From assembly GCF_900100625.1 (NCBI RefSeq), contig NZ_FMTY01000001.1, positions 310,001-374,000 of the forward strand: a stretch of DNA of 64,000 bases, read 5' to 3'. The notes under the pieces were generated by a model. The model was not told where the DNA came from. It saw nothing but the letters and a program-made list of their open reading frames with translations, and searched no databases. The position numbers were made by a program, and so were the translations under genes. Positions 51,301-61,904 of the stretch are shown in pieces (position 1 is the first letter of the stretch; each line of letters opens with the position of its first letter). The stretch comes from Flavobacterium saliperosum (lineage in GTDB: Bacteria > Bacteroidota > Bacteroidia > Flavobacteriales > Flavobacteriaceae).

Positions 51301-51570
51301 ATGTACTTAACTAAAGAAGTTAAATCAGAAATCTTCGCTAAACACGGAGGAGCAGAAGCCAACACCGGATCTGCAGAAGGTCAAATCGCGTTATTCACAT
51401 TCAGAATTTCTCACTTGACTGAGCACTTGAAAAAAAATCGTCATGATTATAACACAGAGCGCTCATTAGTTTTATTGGTAGGTAAAAGAAGAAGTCTTCT
51501 TGACTACTTAAAGAAAAAAGATATCAACAGATATCGTGCGATTATCAAAGAATTAAACATCAGAAAATAA
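51301..51570 (+). CDS. rpsO: 30S ribosomal protein S15
   Basis: 89 residues, the normal length. Motifs NTGSAEGQIALFTFRISHLT, HDYNTERSLVLLVGKRRSLL, YRAIIKELNIRK. S15 binds the 16S central domain early in 30S assembly. It precedes pnp as in many bacteria. A hairpin follows. Confidence 0.98.
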   Translation: MYLTKEVKSEIFAKHGGAEANTGSAEGQIALFTFRISHLTEHLKKNRHDYNTERSLVLLVGKRRSLLDYLKKKDINRYRAIIKELNIRK

Positions 51571-51573
51571 TCA

Positions 51574-51604
51574 GAAGAAGAGGTGCTCGCGCGCCTCTTT
51601 TTGT
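51574..51604 (+). terminator. Terminator after rpsO
   Basis: GAGGTGC / GCGCCTC arms with a TCGC loop and a T-run; imperfect. Confidence 0.6.
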
Positions 51605-51715
51605 TTTGTATATTTTGACAGAAAAAAGTTTGGTTTTTCATTGGGTATTAGACAACTACAACAACACAACAACAACACAACTAAGACCCATTGTTTAATT
51701 AAGAATTAAGTTTTT

Positions 51716-53866
51716 ATGATTCCTAAAGTATTTCAGGAAATTATCGATTTAGGAGATGGCAGAAGCATCTCAATCGAAACAGGAAAATTAGCCAAACAAG
51801 CAGACGGTTCTGTCGTGGTTCGTATGGGAGACGCTATGCTATTGGCAACGGCGGTATCAGCCCGTACTTCTAATCCGGGAATTGATTTTCTACCTTTAAC
51901 CGTAGATTACCGTGAGAAGTTTGCAGCTGCAGGCCGTTTCCCAGGCGGATTTTTTAAACGTGAAGCCCGTCCGAGTGACAGCGAAGTGTTGACCATGCGT
52001 CTTGTAGACCGTGTATTACGCCCGCTTTTCCCGGATGACTATCACGCTGAAACGCAAGTAATGATTCAGTTAATGTCTCATGACGAAAATGTTATGCCGG
52101 ATGCATTAGCCGGTTTGGCAGCGTCTGCAGCATTAGCCGTATCCGACATTCCTTTCAGCACATTGATTTCAGAAGTTCGTGTAGCGCGAATTGACGGGAA
52201 ATTTGTCATCAATCCAAGCAGAGAAGAATTGGAAAAATCAGACATCGACATGATGATTGGCGCTTCTAAAGATTCGGTTGCCATGGTGGAAGGAGAGATG
52301 AAAGAAATCTCGGAAGCAGAAATGGTGGAAGCCATTAAATTTGCACACGAGGCCATCAAGGTTCAAATCGAAGCACAAGAAAGATTACAGGCGGCTTTTG
52401 GTAAAAAAGAAATCCGTACTTACGAAGGAGAAAGAGAAGACGAAGCGATTTACGCAAAAGTAAAAGCTGCCGCTTACGATATGTGTTATGCCATTGCTAA
52501 AGAAGGAACAGCGAAACACGAAAGAACAGCACAATTTGCAGAAGTAAAAGAAGTAGTAAAATCTTTATTTACTGAAGAAGAATTGGCAGAAAACGGAGAT
52601 TTGGTTTCCAAATACTTCTACAAAACCAACAAAGAAGCGGTTCGTAACGTAATTCTTGAATTAGGCGTGCGTTTGGACGGAAGAAAAACTACGGAAATCA
52701 GACCTATCTGGTGTGAAACCGATTACTTGCCTTCAGTTCACGGATCGGCTTTGTTTACCAGAGGAGAAACTCAGGCTTTGGCAACGGTTACTTTGGGGAC
52801 TTCCAGAGAAGCGAACCAAATTGACTCTCCATCGGAACAAGGGGAAGAAAGATTCTATTTACACTATAACTTCCCTCCTTTCTCCACCGGAGAAGCAAAA
52901 CCTTTAAGAGGCACTTCCCGTAGAGAAGTGGGTCACGGAAACCTGGCACAACGTGCTTTGAAAAACATGATTCCTGCTGATTGTCCTTATACTATCCGTA
53001 TTGTATCGGAAGTATTGGAATCGAATGGTTCATCGTCTATGGCAACGGTTTGCGCCGGAACTATGGCTTTGATGGATTCAGGCGTTCAAATGGTAAAACC
53101 GGTTTCCGGAATTGCGATGGGATTAATTACGGATGGTGAAAAATTCGCGGTTTTATCGGACATCTTAGGAGACGAAGATCACTTGGGTGATATGGACTTC
53201 AAAGTTACCGGTACGGCTGATGGGATTACCGCTTGTCAGATGGATATCAAGATCGAAGGATTGCGTTATGACATTATGGAGCAGGCTTTAGGTCAGGCAC
53301 GTGACGGTCGTTTACACATTTTGGGTAAAATCACCGAAACCATTGCACAACCAAGACCGGAAGTAAAACCAAAAGCACCGAAAATCATCACACGTACGAT
53401 TCCAGGAAACTTCATTGGCGCCTTAATCGGACCGGGCGGAAAAGTGATTCAGGAATTACAGAAAGCCACCGGAACTACTATCGTAATCAACGAAGTGGAC
53501 GAACAGGGTGTGGTTGAAATCCTTGGAACAAATCCGGACGGAATCGCGGCGGTATTGGCGAAAATCGACTCTATCATTTTCAAACCTACTGTAGGCGAAT
53601 CCTATGAAGTGAAAGTAATCAAAATGCTTGATTTCGGAGCGGTGGTAGAATATACTGCGGCACCTGGAAACGAAGTATTGCTTCACGTATCGGAATTGGC
53701 TTGGGAACGCACGGAAAATGTTTCCGATGTGGTTAAAATGGGCGATGTGTTTATGGTAAAATACTTAGGTGTGGATCCGAAAACAAGAAAAGAAAAAGTT
53801 TCAAGAAAAGCTTTATTGCCAAGACCTCCACGTGAGGAGAAAAAAGACACTCCACAACAAGGTTAA
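51716..53866 (+). CDS. pnp: Polynucleotide phosphorylase
   Basis: 716 residues. Two RNase PH cores ([60 protein letters not shown]), KH domain ([20 protein letters not shown]) and S1 domain ([20 protein letters not shown]). A 3'-to-5' phosphorolytic exoribonuclease in RNA decay. The leader carries an ACAAC-rich tract (51653-51681). Confidence 0.98.
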   Translation: MIPKVFQEIIDLGDGRSISIETGKLAKQADGSVVVRMGDAMLLATAVSARTSNPGIDFLPLTVDYREKFAAAGRFPGGFFKREARPSDSEVLTMRLVDRVLRPLFPDDYHAETQVMIQLMSHDENVMPDALAGLAASAALAVSDIPFSTLISEVRVARIDGKFVINPSREELEKSDIDMMIGASKDSVAMVEGEMKEISEAEMVEAIKFAHEAIKVQIEAQERLQAAFGKKEIRTYEGEREDEAIYAKVKAAAYDMCYAIAKEGTAKHERTAQFAEVKEVVKSLFTEEELAENGDLVSKYFYKTNKEAVRNVILELGVRLDGRKTTEIRPIWCETDYLPSVHGSALFTRGETQALATVTLGTSREANQIDSPSEQGEERFYLHYNFPPFSTGEAKPLRGTSRREVGHGNLAQRALKNMIPADCPYTIRIVSEVLESNGSSSMATVCAGTMALMDSGVQMVKPVSGIAMGLITDGEKFAVLSDILGDEDHLGDMDFKVTGTADGITACQMDIKIEGLRYDIMEQALGQARDGRLHILGKITETIAQPRPEVKPKAPKIITRTIPGNFIGALIGPGGKVIQELQKATGTTIVINEVDEQGVVEILGTNPDGIAAVLAKIDSIIFKPTVGESYEVKVIKMLDFGAVVEYTAAPGNEVLLHVSELAWERTENVSDVVKMGDVFMVKYLGVDPKTRKEKVSRKALLPRPPREEKKDTPQQG

Positions 53867-53889
53867 TTTTTTAGAAGATTAATTCATAA

Positions 53890-53924
53890 AAAGCCCCGTT
53901 TCATTTATTTGAAACGGGGTTTTT
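53890..53924 (+). terminator. Terminator after pnp
   Basis: AAGCCCCGTTTC / GAAACGGGGTTT arms with an eight-base loop and T-run. Confidence 0.9.
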
Positions 53925-54045
53925 GCTTTACAGTCAATAAAGTAAGATTTTTTTTAAAACATAAATGTACTTTTAACATTTTTGGATAGAATTTATCTCT
54001 AAATTGCGTAAGAATTATCCATTCTTTTTTTTAGATAAATTTCAG

Positions 54046-54792
54046 ATGAAAACCAAACACAGCCCATTTCTTTCCAAGCTACTGTTAACAATGCTTTTAG
54101 CATCGGCAATAAATATCGCACAAGCCCAGACTTCCGAAGAAGTACTTACCAAACATTTCGATCAGTCGCTTGGCAGCGAAAATCTTGACATCAACAACGG
54201 GACAGTACACGTAAATGAGTTCCGTGTCTTGAACAACAAACACCGGTATTATCCTTCCGACAACTTCGAAACCGGCAATGTTACCTATAACAACCAGCAG
54301 TATTTCGACATTCCCCTTAAATACGACCTATACAAGGACATTCTCGTATACAAACCGCAAAATTCCGGCATTATCAGCATCAATCTGATTCATGACAGAG
54401 TTACCTCCTTCAGGATAAACAACAGGAATTTCATTCTCATAAACAGTCTGCTTTTTCCTTTAAGCCCAATTAAAACAGGATATTACGAAGAAAATGTATC
54501 CGGGAAAAATTTCACCTTTTACATCAGACATCACCGTGACAAAAGAGAAGTGCTGAAAGGAGCCTCGGTATTTAACGAGTTTGATGACAATTACGAATAC
54601 TTTATCAAAAGGAATGGCGCTTTCAATAAAATCAGCTCCAAGAAAGATCTTATAAAACTTTTTCCTGAGCAAAAAAGGAAAATAAACGACTTTTATTCTG
54701 CTTCGGGAAAATTAAAAAAGACCGACGAGCTACTATTTTACGAAAAGTTAATCACCTATCTGAACAATGCAATTGAAAACAACACTAAGTAA
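54046..54792 (+). CDS. Secreted protein, unknown
   Basis: The frame opens at a TTG (54004), but the ATG at 54046 gives a better signal peptide (MKTKHSPFLSKLLLTMLLAS); 248 residues. The mature part is polar with beta character (YNNQQYFDIPLKYDLYKDIL; FYIRHHRDKREVLKGASVFN). It lies 4 bases before the TonB receptor gene, so it is likely co-transcribed. Probably a surface or periplasmic partner of the receptor cluster. No family recognised. Confidence 0.75.
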   Translation: MKTKHSPFLSKLLLTMLLASAINIAQAQTSEEVLTKHFDQSLGSENLDINNGTVHVNEFRVLNNKHRYYPSDNFETGNVTYNNQQYFDIPLKYDLYKDILVYKPQNSGIISINLIHDRVTSFRINNRNFILINSLLFPLSPIKTGYYEENVSGKNFTFYIRHHRDKREVLKGASVFNEFDDNYEYFIKRNGAFNKISSKKDLIKLFPEQKRKINDFYSASGKLKKTDELLFYEKLITYLNNAIENNTK

Positions 54793-54796
54793 TCCA

Positions 54797-57574
54797 ATGA
54801 AAAAACTTCTTCTTACGATAATAGTCTTGCTATTGCATCAGATTGGCGCCGCTCAGGTTACGGACAAAAAATATTCATTTGACTTTAATGCTGTTACCCT
54901 TGAAAAAGCCATTGAAATAATCGAACAGGATACCGATTTTAAATTCTATTTTGACAAAGACTGGTTCAAAAACTATTCGGAACCGATTAACCAACGTTTT
55001 TCGGAAACTGCTATTGAAACCATACTCAACGAATTGCTTCAAAACACGACATTAAATTATTACCTCTCGGATCAAAAGATAATTCTAACAAAGAACAGCG
55101 TGATTTACGACAAATTACCGGAGAATTATTTCAATACGGAGAAAAACATAACCCAAAGCACTACCGTTGTTTTTCAGGGAAGTCCCGTATTTGAGAAAGA
55201 ATTCAACAACGACATCAATGAAAATGATAACAATGTTGCTTTTGTAGGCAAGGAAAATAAGGTTTCCAACGGAAAAACCTTCGAACTATCCGGCTATGTG
55301 AAAGATGCGAAAACCGGCAAACCTGTTCCGGAAGTAATTATACGCGCCAAAGACAACGAAGCAACCGCGATTACGGACAACGAAGGTTTTTTTACCATAA
55401 AGCTGCCGATTGGATTAAACATCATTGAAACAGAAAATTTTCTTTTCAAAAAGATAACCCGAAAAATAATGATGTACAGTAACGGAAAAATGGATTTTAC
55501 GGTACAGGAAAACATCAACCAGCTGAAAGAAGTCATCGTTAAAGGCAAAAAAAGCGAAACCGTAAAAAGCGCCAATACCGGAGTAACGTCCATCAATATC
55601 GAAGGACTGAAAAACATACCGATGGTTCTTGGAGAAAGAGACATTCTGAAAGTAGCCACCACTATTCCCGGCATCAAAACCGCGGGAGAAGGATCGTCCG
55701 GATTTAATGTTCGTGGCGGAAAAACAGATCAGAATCTGATACTTTTAGACAATGCAGTAATCTACAACCCGGCACATTTCTTCGGTTTCTTTTCAGCAAT
55801 AAATCCGTTTACGATTGGAAGTGCCGACATTTACAAAGGCAGTATTCCGGTAGAATTCGGAGGGCGTTTGTCGTCCGTATTCGACATTACCACAAAAAAC
55901 GGCAATACAACGAAACTTTCAGGTGAAGGAGGCATAGGTCCGGTGACCAGTAATATCACGGTAAGCGCGCCAATAGTAAAAGAAAAAGCGAGTTTATTGG
56001 TTGGAGCCAGAGCCACTTACTCGGATTGGATCTTAAAAACATTGGATGAGAAATCACTCAAAAACAGTAAGGCTTCTTTTTATGACGGTGTAATAAAATA
56101 CAACCACAAGATAAATGCCAACAACGATATCGAAGCTACCGGATACTACAGTCATGATGCCTTCAGTGTTTCCTCCGATTCGCTTTATAAATACAGTAAT
56201 CGTATTTTTTCACTGAAGTGGAATCACGCATTCAGTGCCAAACACAAAGCCGCATTAATTCTTTCTAACAGTCAATACAAATTCAATATCGATTATGATA
56301 AGGAAAACGACATGACCAAATCTTTTGATTTCGGATATAAAATTGACGAGAACCAGCTTCAATTCAAGTTCAGCTATGCCTTAAACGAGAAGCACAAAAT
56401 AAGTTATGGTGTGGCCGGAAAACTATACAACATCAATCCGGGCTATCTGAATCCTACCGGACAGGAAACCCTACTGATTCCTGTCACTCTTGAAAAAGAG
56501 AAAGCCTTTGAGTCCGGAATTTATATTGCAGATTCGTATAAAGTATCCGAAAAATTACTAATCAATGCCGGAATACGCTATTCCTATTATGCGGCTCTGG
56601 GATCTTCTTCTCAAAGAGTATACGAAGCAAATATGCCCGTTTCAGATGCCACAGTGGTTGAAACAAGACAATTCGGAAACAACGAGGTTATTAAGACTTA
56701 CAGCGGTTTCGAACCCCGAGTTTCTGCGCGGTTTTTCATAACCGATGACTTTTCAGTGAAAGCAAGTTATGACAAAACCTATCAATACTTACACTTATTG
56801 TCAAGTAACACGACACAATCACCAACCGATACCTGGAAACTTTCCGATTTGAACATCGCACCACAAAATGCCGATCAGTATTCCATAGGATTGTATAAGA
56901 ATTTTGCCGAAAAAGATTTTGAAGTAAGTCTGGAAGGCTACACCAAAAAAATCAACAACATTTTGGATTATAGGGTGGGCGCCGAATTGTTACTGAACGA
57001 AAACATCGAAACCGAGCTTTTAAAAGGCAAAGGAAAGGCTTACGGTGTCGAATTCCTGTTAAAAAAACAATCCGGAAAACTTAACGGATGGTTAGGATAC
57101 TCCTATTCCCGAACTTTCGTGAAATTGGACAGTAAATTCGATTCGGACAAAGTTAACAACGGCGACTATTTTCCGGCAAATTATGACAAACCTCACGATG
57201 TGAGTGCGGTATTGAATTATAAATTCACCAAAAGATACAGTTTATCAACTAACTTTGTATATCAAACGGGACGACCTATAACCTATCCCATCGGAAAATA
57301 CACTTACGGAAACGCGGAATATACGCTTTACAGTGATCGAAATAAATTCAGAATTCCGGATTATTACCGTTTGGATATCGGTGTAAATATTGAAGGGAAT
57401 CACAAAATAAAAAAATTGGCACACAGTTTTTGGAACGTCTCCATCTATAATGTGCTGGGAAGAAACAATCCTTATAATATCTTTTTTGTGACCAAAAGCG
57501 GAGAAGTGAAAGCCTACAAAACTTCCATATTTTCTGTGCCGGTACCGACCATAACGTATAATTTCAAGTTTTAA
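54797..57574 (+). CDS. TonB-dependent receptor with STN-like domain
   Basis: The frame opens at 54767, but the ATG at 54797 (MKKLLLTIIVLLLHQIGAAQ) is the signal-peptide start; 925 residues. After it comes an STN-like domain (YSFDFNAVTLEKAIEIIEQD), a CarboxypepD-like domain (LSGYVKDAKTGKPVPEVIIR), a plug (GINVRGG-type GFNVRGGKTDQNLILLDN) and a barrel ending in VPTITYNFKF. STN domains often couple to anti-sigma regulation, but no FecI/FecR pair is here. Two DUF4249 genes follow. Confidence 0.93.
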   Translation: MKKLLLTIIVLLLHQIGAAQVTDKKYSFDFNAVTLEKAIEIIEQDTDFKFYFDKDWFKNYSEPINQRFSETAIETILNELLQNTTLNYYLSDQKIILTKNSVIYDKLPENYFNTEKNITQSTTVVFQGSPVFEKEFNNDINENDNNVAFVGKENKVSNGKTFELSGYVKDAKTGKPVPEVIIRAKDNEATAITDNEGFFTIKLPIGLNIIETENFLFKKITRKIMMYSNGKMDFTVQENINQLKEVIVKGKKSETVKSANTGVTSINIEGLKNIPMVLGERDILKVATTIPGIKTAGEGSSGFNVRGGKTDQNLILLDNAVIYNPAHFFGFFSAINPFTIGSADIYKGSIPVEFGGRLSSVFDITTKNGNTTKLSGEGGIGPVTSNITVSAPIVKEKASLLVGARATYSDWILKTLDEKSLKNSKASFYDGVIKYNHKINANNDIEATGYYSHDAFSVSSDSLYKYSNRIFSLKWNHAFSAKHKAALILSNSQYKFNIDYDKENDMTKSFDFGYKIDENQLQFKFSYALNEKHKISYGVAGKLYNINPGYLNPTGQETLLIPVTLEKEKAFESGIYIADSYKVSEKLLINAGIRYSYYAALGSSSQRVYEANMPVSDATVVETRQFGNNEVIKTYSGFEPRVSARFFITDDFSVKASYDKTYQYLHLLSSNTTQSPTDTWKLSDLNIAPQNADQYSIGLYKNFAEKDFEVSLEGYTKKINNILDYRVGAELLLNENIETELLKGKGKAYGVEFLLKKQSGKLNGWLGYSYSRTFVKLDSKFDSDKVNNGDYFPANYDKPHDVSAVLNYKFTKRYSLSTNFVYQTGRPITYPIGKYTYGNAEYTLYSDRNKFRIPDYYRLDIGVNIEGNHKIKKLAHSFWNVSIYNVLGRNNPYNIFFVTKSGEVKAYKTSIFSVPVPTITYNFKF

Positions 57575-57591
57575 TTTAAAAACGAAGAGAA

Positions 57592-58794
57592 ATGAAAACA
57601 AGAACCACATTGAACGCCATCGTTTGCCTGCTTTTATGCTTCGGTTTTATAGGATGCACAGAGCCGTATCAGATGCAAACAAGCACATTTGAAGACGCCT
57701 TGGTTATTGAGGCGACCATTACAAACGAACTAAAAAGACAGCAGATAAAAATCAGTCGTACTTATCAGTTTGAGGAAAACGGCCCAACTGCGGAATCCGG
57801 AGCAGAAGTCTACATAACGGACAATACCGGCAACCGGTATGATTTTACGGAGCAGAATGGAATTTACGTTTCCGTTTCAGAATTTCAAGCACTCCCGAAT
57901 GTCAATTATCAATTGCTTGTGACTACCCAAAACGGACAGACATACGCTTCGGACATTCAAAAACTAACCACTGCAAACCAAATCAGCAGTATTGATACCG
58001 ACATAGCGGAGAGCAACAATCAACGAGGCGTTCAAATCAGTGTCAACAGCTCGGACCCCACCAACACTTCAAAATTCTATCGTTATGAATATGAGGAAAC
58101 CTATAAAGTAGTAGTCCCAAAATGGTCAAACTACAAAGCGTATCTGTTAAATGAAAGAGCAGTCAGTTATATGGAAAGAGGGTACGAATCCAAAACCTGT
58201 TTCACCACCAAAAAATCAGACACTTTCTTATTAACAAATACCACAGATTTAATGGAAGACTCGGTCATTAAATTTCCCATTCGTTTTATTGGTGACAGGG
58301 AGTACATGCTTTCCGAGAGATACAGCATCCTGGCAAGGCAATTTGTAATAAGCCAACAGGCCTACGAGTACTATGAGATAATTAAAGCCTTATCAGATTC
58401 CGGGGAACTTCTATCCCCCAACCAACCCGGCTTTGTATCCGGCAACATTAAATCCAGGAGTAATCCCAAAGAAAAAGTCATTGGTTTTTTTGATGTTTGT
58501 TCGGTGTCTGAAAAAAGAATATTTTTCAATTACGGCGATGTTTTCCCTAACGAACCGATACCACAGTTTTTCATGGAATGTCCGGAAGAAAGCTTAGACT
58601 GCGGAGATTTCAGAACCAATCCGCTGGGAGACGGCTTCAAATTAATCAGCTATATCCAAAGCGGTCAAAAAGTCTTTTATGATTTTATTTTCAATCCCCT
58701 AAGCGAAACACACTCCACTTATGTTATGGTACCCGCGGCTTGTGGTGATTGCACTACTTTTTCATCTAATGTGGTCCCTCCTTTTTGGCAATAA
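57592..58794 (+). CDS. DUF4249 lipoprotein, first copy
   Basis: 400 residues. Lipobox FGFIGC, then CTEPYQMQTSTFEDALVIEA and ITNELKRQQIKISRTYQFEE, typical of DUF4249. It ends with a conserved C-terminus, CGDCTTFSSNVVPPFWQ. It lies 17 bases after the TonB receptor. DUF4249 proteins accompany receptors much as SusD partners SusC; a surface substrate-binding role is inferred. Confidence 0.85.
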   Translation: MKTRTTLNAIVCLLLCFGFIGCTEPYQMQTSTFEDALVIEATITNELKRQQIKISRTYQFEENGPTAESGAEVYITDNTGNRYDFTEQNGIYVSVSEFQALPNVNYQLLVTTQNGQTYASDIQKLTTANQISSIDTDIAESNNQRGVQISVNSSDPTNTSKFYRYEYEETYKVVVPKWSNYKAYLLNERAVSYMERGYESKTCFTTKKSDTFLLTNTTDLMEDSVIKFPIRFIGDREYMLSERYSILARQFVISQQAYEYYEIIKALSDSGELLSPNQPGFVSGNIKSRSNPKEKVIGFFDVCSVSEKRIFFNYGDVFPNEPIPQFFMECPEESLDCGDFRTNPLGDGFKLISYIQSGQKVFYDFIFNPLSETHSTYVMVPAACGDCTTFSSNVVPPFWQ

Positions 58795-58800
58795 AAAAGC

Positions 58801-60051
58801 ATGAGCATGAAATTCAAGTTCTATAAATTCCTATTCTTGTTGGTGATTCCTTTATCATTCGTCAACTGCACAGAACCTTACAAACTCCAAACCGAAACGT
58901 TTGAAGAAGCTTTTGTAATTGAGGCAACCATCACCAACGAATTAAAAAAACATCAGGTAAAAATCAGCAAAACGTATGTATTTGAAGAAAACGGTCCTAC
59001 TTTTGAGTCGGGTGCCGAAGTATACGTACAAGATGACGCCGGGAATCGCTACGAGTTTAGTGAGCAAAACGAAGTGTACGAATCTACCACCCAATTTCAG
59101 GCTAGCCCAGGAAGACAATATCAATTGTTTATTACCACCAGTGATGGCAAACAATACGCCTCCTCAAACCAAACCCTGACCACCGTCAACGAAATGGAAA
59201 GCCTGAGTACCAACGTCATTACAAAAGACGGAATAACCGGTGTTGAGATTGGGGTAAACAGTTATGACCCTACGGGATCTTCCAAATATTACCGTTACGA
59301 ATACGAAGAAACTTCAAAAGTAGTCGTCCCAAAATGGAGTCCGTTTAAAACCGTCTTATTAAATCACCCGTTAATATGTGCCGGAACGCAATTTCCGGGG
59401 TTCGAAACCATTAGCCTTGTATTGAAGACCGGGGAGTCTCGGGTGTGTTATACTACAAAAGCTTCGGTAGGAATCCTTCAGACCTCTACAAGCACCTTCA
59501 ACGAAGACAGGGTTATCAATTTCCCGGTTCGTTTTATTTCCAACACCGATTATACCATTGCCGAACGCTACAGCATAATGGTAAAACAATATGTACAAAG
59601 TATTGAAGCCTATACTTTTTACAAAACAATGAAAGACATGTCTGAATCAGAAAGCCTCTTATCCCCCAATCAGCCCGGATTTTTTAACGGAAACATTCAG
59701 TCTGCTTCCAATCCCAAAGAAAAAGTCTTGGGCTTTTTCGAAGTGGCTTCAGTTTCATCAAAAAGAATCTTTTTCAATTTTCATGACATTTTCCCAAACA
59801 CCCATCTCCCTGCATATCCCTATGAATGCCTCGAGTATACCTTTGACAGTATGAGTTTTGGCGTAAATCACCACCCAACCCCGGAAATTCCTTGTGGAAC
59901 CGGAGGAGAGGGAGGCGCTTTACGAGACGCCATCCGGTCAAACAGGCTGATTTTTTACGCGTCTGATTTCCCTTATTTCACCATGGTTAAGCGGGTATGC
60001 GGCGATTGCACAACCTTTTCATCTAACATAGTACCTCCATTTTGGCAATGA
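58801..60051 (+). CDS. DUF4249 lipoprotein, second copy
   Basis: 416 residues. Lipobox LSFVNC, then CTEPYKLQTETFEEAFVIEA and TNELKKHQVKISKTYVFEEN. The N-terminal ~120 residues and the last ~20 (CGDCTTFSSNIVPPFWQ) closely match the first copy; the middle differs. Six bases separate it from the first copy. Its stop overlaps the next ATG (ATGA). Confidence 0.85.
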   Translation: MSMKFKFYKFLFLLVIPLSFVNCTEPYKLQTETFEEAFVIEATITNELKKHQVKISKTYVFEENGPTFESGAEVYVQDDAGNRYEFSEQNEVYESTTQFQASPGRQYQLFITTSDGKQYASSNQTLTTVNEMESLSTNVITKDGITGVEIGVNSYDPTGSSKYYRYEYEETSKVVVPKWSPFKTVLLNHPLICAGTQFPGFETISLVLKTGESRVCYTTKASVGILQTSTSTFNEDRVINFPVRFISNTDYTIAERYSIMVKQYVQSIEAYTFYKTMKDMSESESLLSPNQPGFFNGNIQSASNPKEKVLGFFEVASVSSKRIFFNFHDIFPNTHLPAYPYECLEYTFDSMSFGVNHHPTPEIPCGTGGEGGALRDAIRSNRLIFYASDFPYFTMVKRVCGDCTTFSSNIVPPFWQ

Positions 60052-61805
60052 CAAAAAAAATCACATTTCTAGCCCTATTCCTCCTAACCAATACCTTTGT
60101 TATTGGTCAGAATAACTATTCCGCAAAATCCATAAGTCAAATCAACACCATTGAAGAAACACTATATGTGCATTGCAACACAACAACGCTACTGACCGGA
60201 GAGACACTGCTGTTCAAAGTATATTCTTTAAATCCTCTCCAAAAAAAGCTCAGTCTCATCAGCAAAATTGGCTATGTTGAATTACTTGACGACGGGAACA
60301 AATCGGTTTTGAAACAAAAAATAGCCTTAAAAAACGGAACCGGACAAGGTGATTTCTTCCTTTCGACAACGTTAAAAACTGGTAATTACAAACTTATCGC
60401 CTATACAAACTGGTCTTTGAATAAAGCGGAAAAAGGAATCTCAAAAACAGCCATTTACCTTATAAATCCTTTTGAAAGCAACACTCCGGGAGAAATCACT
60501 AAAAATATTTCTTCTGAAACAGAGTCACTGTCTCCTTCAAATGTTCATAAAAAAGGAGAGACTACTGCTTTAAACAAAAGTTTGATTACGGTAAAAACAG
60601 ACAAAGAAAAATACAGTCTCCGGGAAAAGGTCAGTCTTACAATCAATGCCATTTCAAAAGAAAAATTGGACGGAAGTTTTTCGGTTTCGGTAAGGAAAAC
60701 AGACAGTCTTCCGACGCCTGAAACGCTATCTTCCATCGACTTCATCAACGCGTTCCCGGGGATGAACAATTCCAACACCGAAAAAAGCCGCTTTCTACCG
60801 GAGTTGCGTGGCGAAAATATTTCAGGGAAAATCGTCGGAAAAGACAGCGCTAAAGACCTGAAAGACAAAACAGTTGCGCTTTCCCTTCCGGGTAAATCGT
60901 TTGGCTTCAAGGTAGCAAAAACCGAGGAGAATGGAAAATTCAACTTCATTCTTGACAGGCATCCCGGTACTACTGAAGCGATTATTCAGGTTATGGAAAA
61001 AGACCGGAATGATTATGAAATCGTTTTGGACAAAACAAATACTCCTGAATTAAATACGGCGAACGTTTCCGCTCTTTTACAATTGCATCCAAAAAACAAA
61101 AGAGAAATTGAAAACCGATCCATTGCAAATCAGATAGAGAACAATTATTACCAAAAGAAAAAAGACAGTCTTGCCAATCCTCTGAAAAACGTTTCGTTCT
61201 TTCATCCTCTTGAAAAAGAGTATGTCCTGGATGATTACACCCGTTTTCCTTCTTTAAAAGAGACAATCATTGAGGTACTTTATGAGGTTTCCTATAAAAA
61301 AGAGAACGATACCTATTCCCTCCTTATAAAAGATTTTTCAGCACAGGGAGAAGCCTACGGAGAAGCTTTGGTTTTGGTTGACGGACTTTTGATTCAGAAT
61401 GTAAATGAATTGTTTGAATATGACATGCAGAATATCTACAAGGTGAGTTTTGTCAATCAGGGTTATGTTTACGGTCCGAAAGTATTTAACGGAGTCATTA
61501 ATTTTGTTACCAAAAAGCAGGACTACAAGACAAAAACTTCCGGCACCTTCATTAAAGACGTTACCATAGAAAGACCCCAAACAGAGAAAAAATACTTTAG
61601 TCCCGATTATTCGCTTTCAAATGACGAAAGGATTCCGGATTTCAGATACCAGTTGTTTTGGTTACCGGAAACGGGTTTAACAGAGAATGAATCCCGATTG
61701 TTTTTTTACACCTCAGATGTGAAAGGACGTTTTGAAATTTCAATAGAAGGGTTTACCAATCAAGGGGAGGCGGTTTCAATAAAAGAATACTTAACAGTAG
61801 AATAA
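60048..61805 (+). CDS. Secreted protein with plug-like C-terminus, no barrel
   Basis: 585 residues from the ATG at 60048, which overlaps the stop of the DUF4249 gene. Signal peptide (ITFLALFLLTNTFVIGQ), an MG2-like start (EETLYVHCNTTTLLTGETLL) and a late plug-like segment (EALVLVDGLLIQNVNELFEY; VNQGYVYGPKVFNGVINFVT) but no barrel. The same family type as 41859-44240. Last gene of the receptor cluster. Confidence 0.8.
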   Translation: MTKKITFLALFLLTNTFVIGQNNYSAKSISQINTIEETLYVHCNTTTLLTGETLLFKVYSLNPLQKKLSLISKIGYVELLDDGNKSVLKQKIALKNGTGQGDFFLSTTLKTGNYKLIAYTNWSLNKAEKGISKTAIYLINPFESNTPGEITKNISSETESLSPSNVHKKGETTALNKSLITVKTDKEKYSLREKVSLTINAISKEKLDGSFSVSVRKTDSLPTPETLSSIDFINAFPGMNNSNTEKSRFLPELRGENISGKIVGKDSAKDLKDKTVALSLPGKSFGFKVAKTEENGKFNFILDRHPGTTEAIIQVMEKDRNDYEIVLDKTNTPELNTANVSALLQLHPKNKREIENRSIANQIENNYYQKKKDSLANPLKNVSFFHPLEKEYVLDDYTRFPSLKETIIEVLYEVSYKKENDTYSLLIKDFSAQGEAYGEALVLVDGLLIQNVNELFEYDMQNIYKVSFVNQGYVYGPKVFNGVINFVTKKQDYKTKTSGTFIKDVTIERPQTEKKYFSPDYSLSNDERIPDFRYQLFWLPETGLTENESRLFFYTSDVKGRFEISIEGFTNQGEAVSIKEYLTVE

Positions 61806-61904
61806 TAAACTGAAATACCTGACATTTAATCGATTATACCGTCATTAATTTGTCATGAAGAACATAAAGTTGCTAAATTTATGTAAATCTTTAAATTGAG
61901 CATT

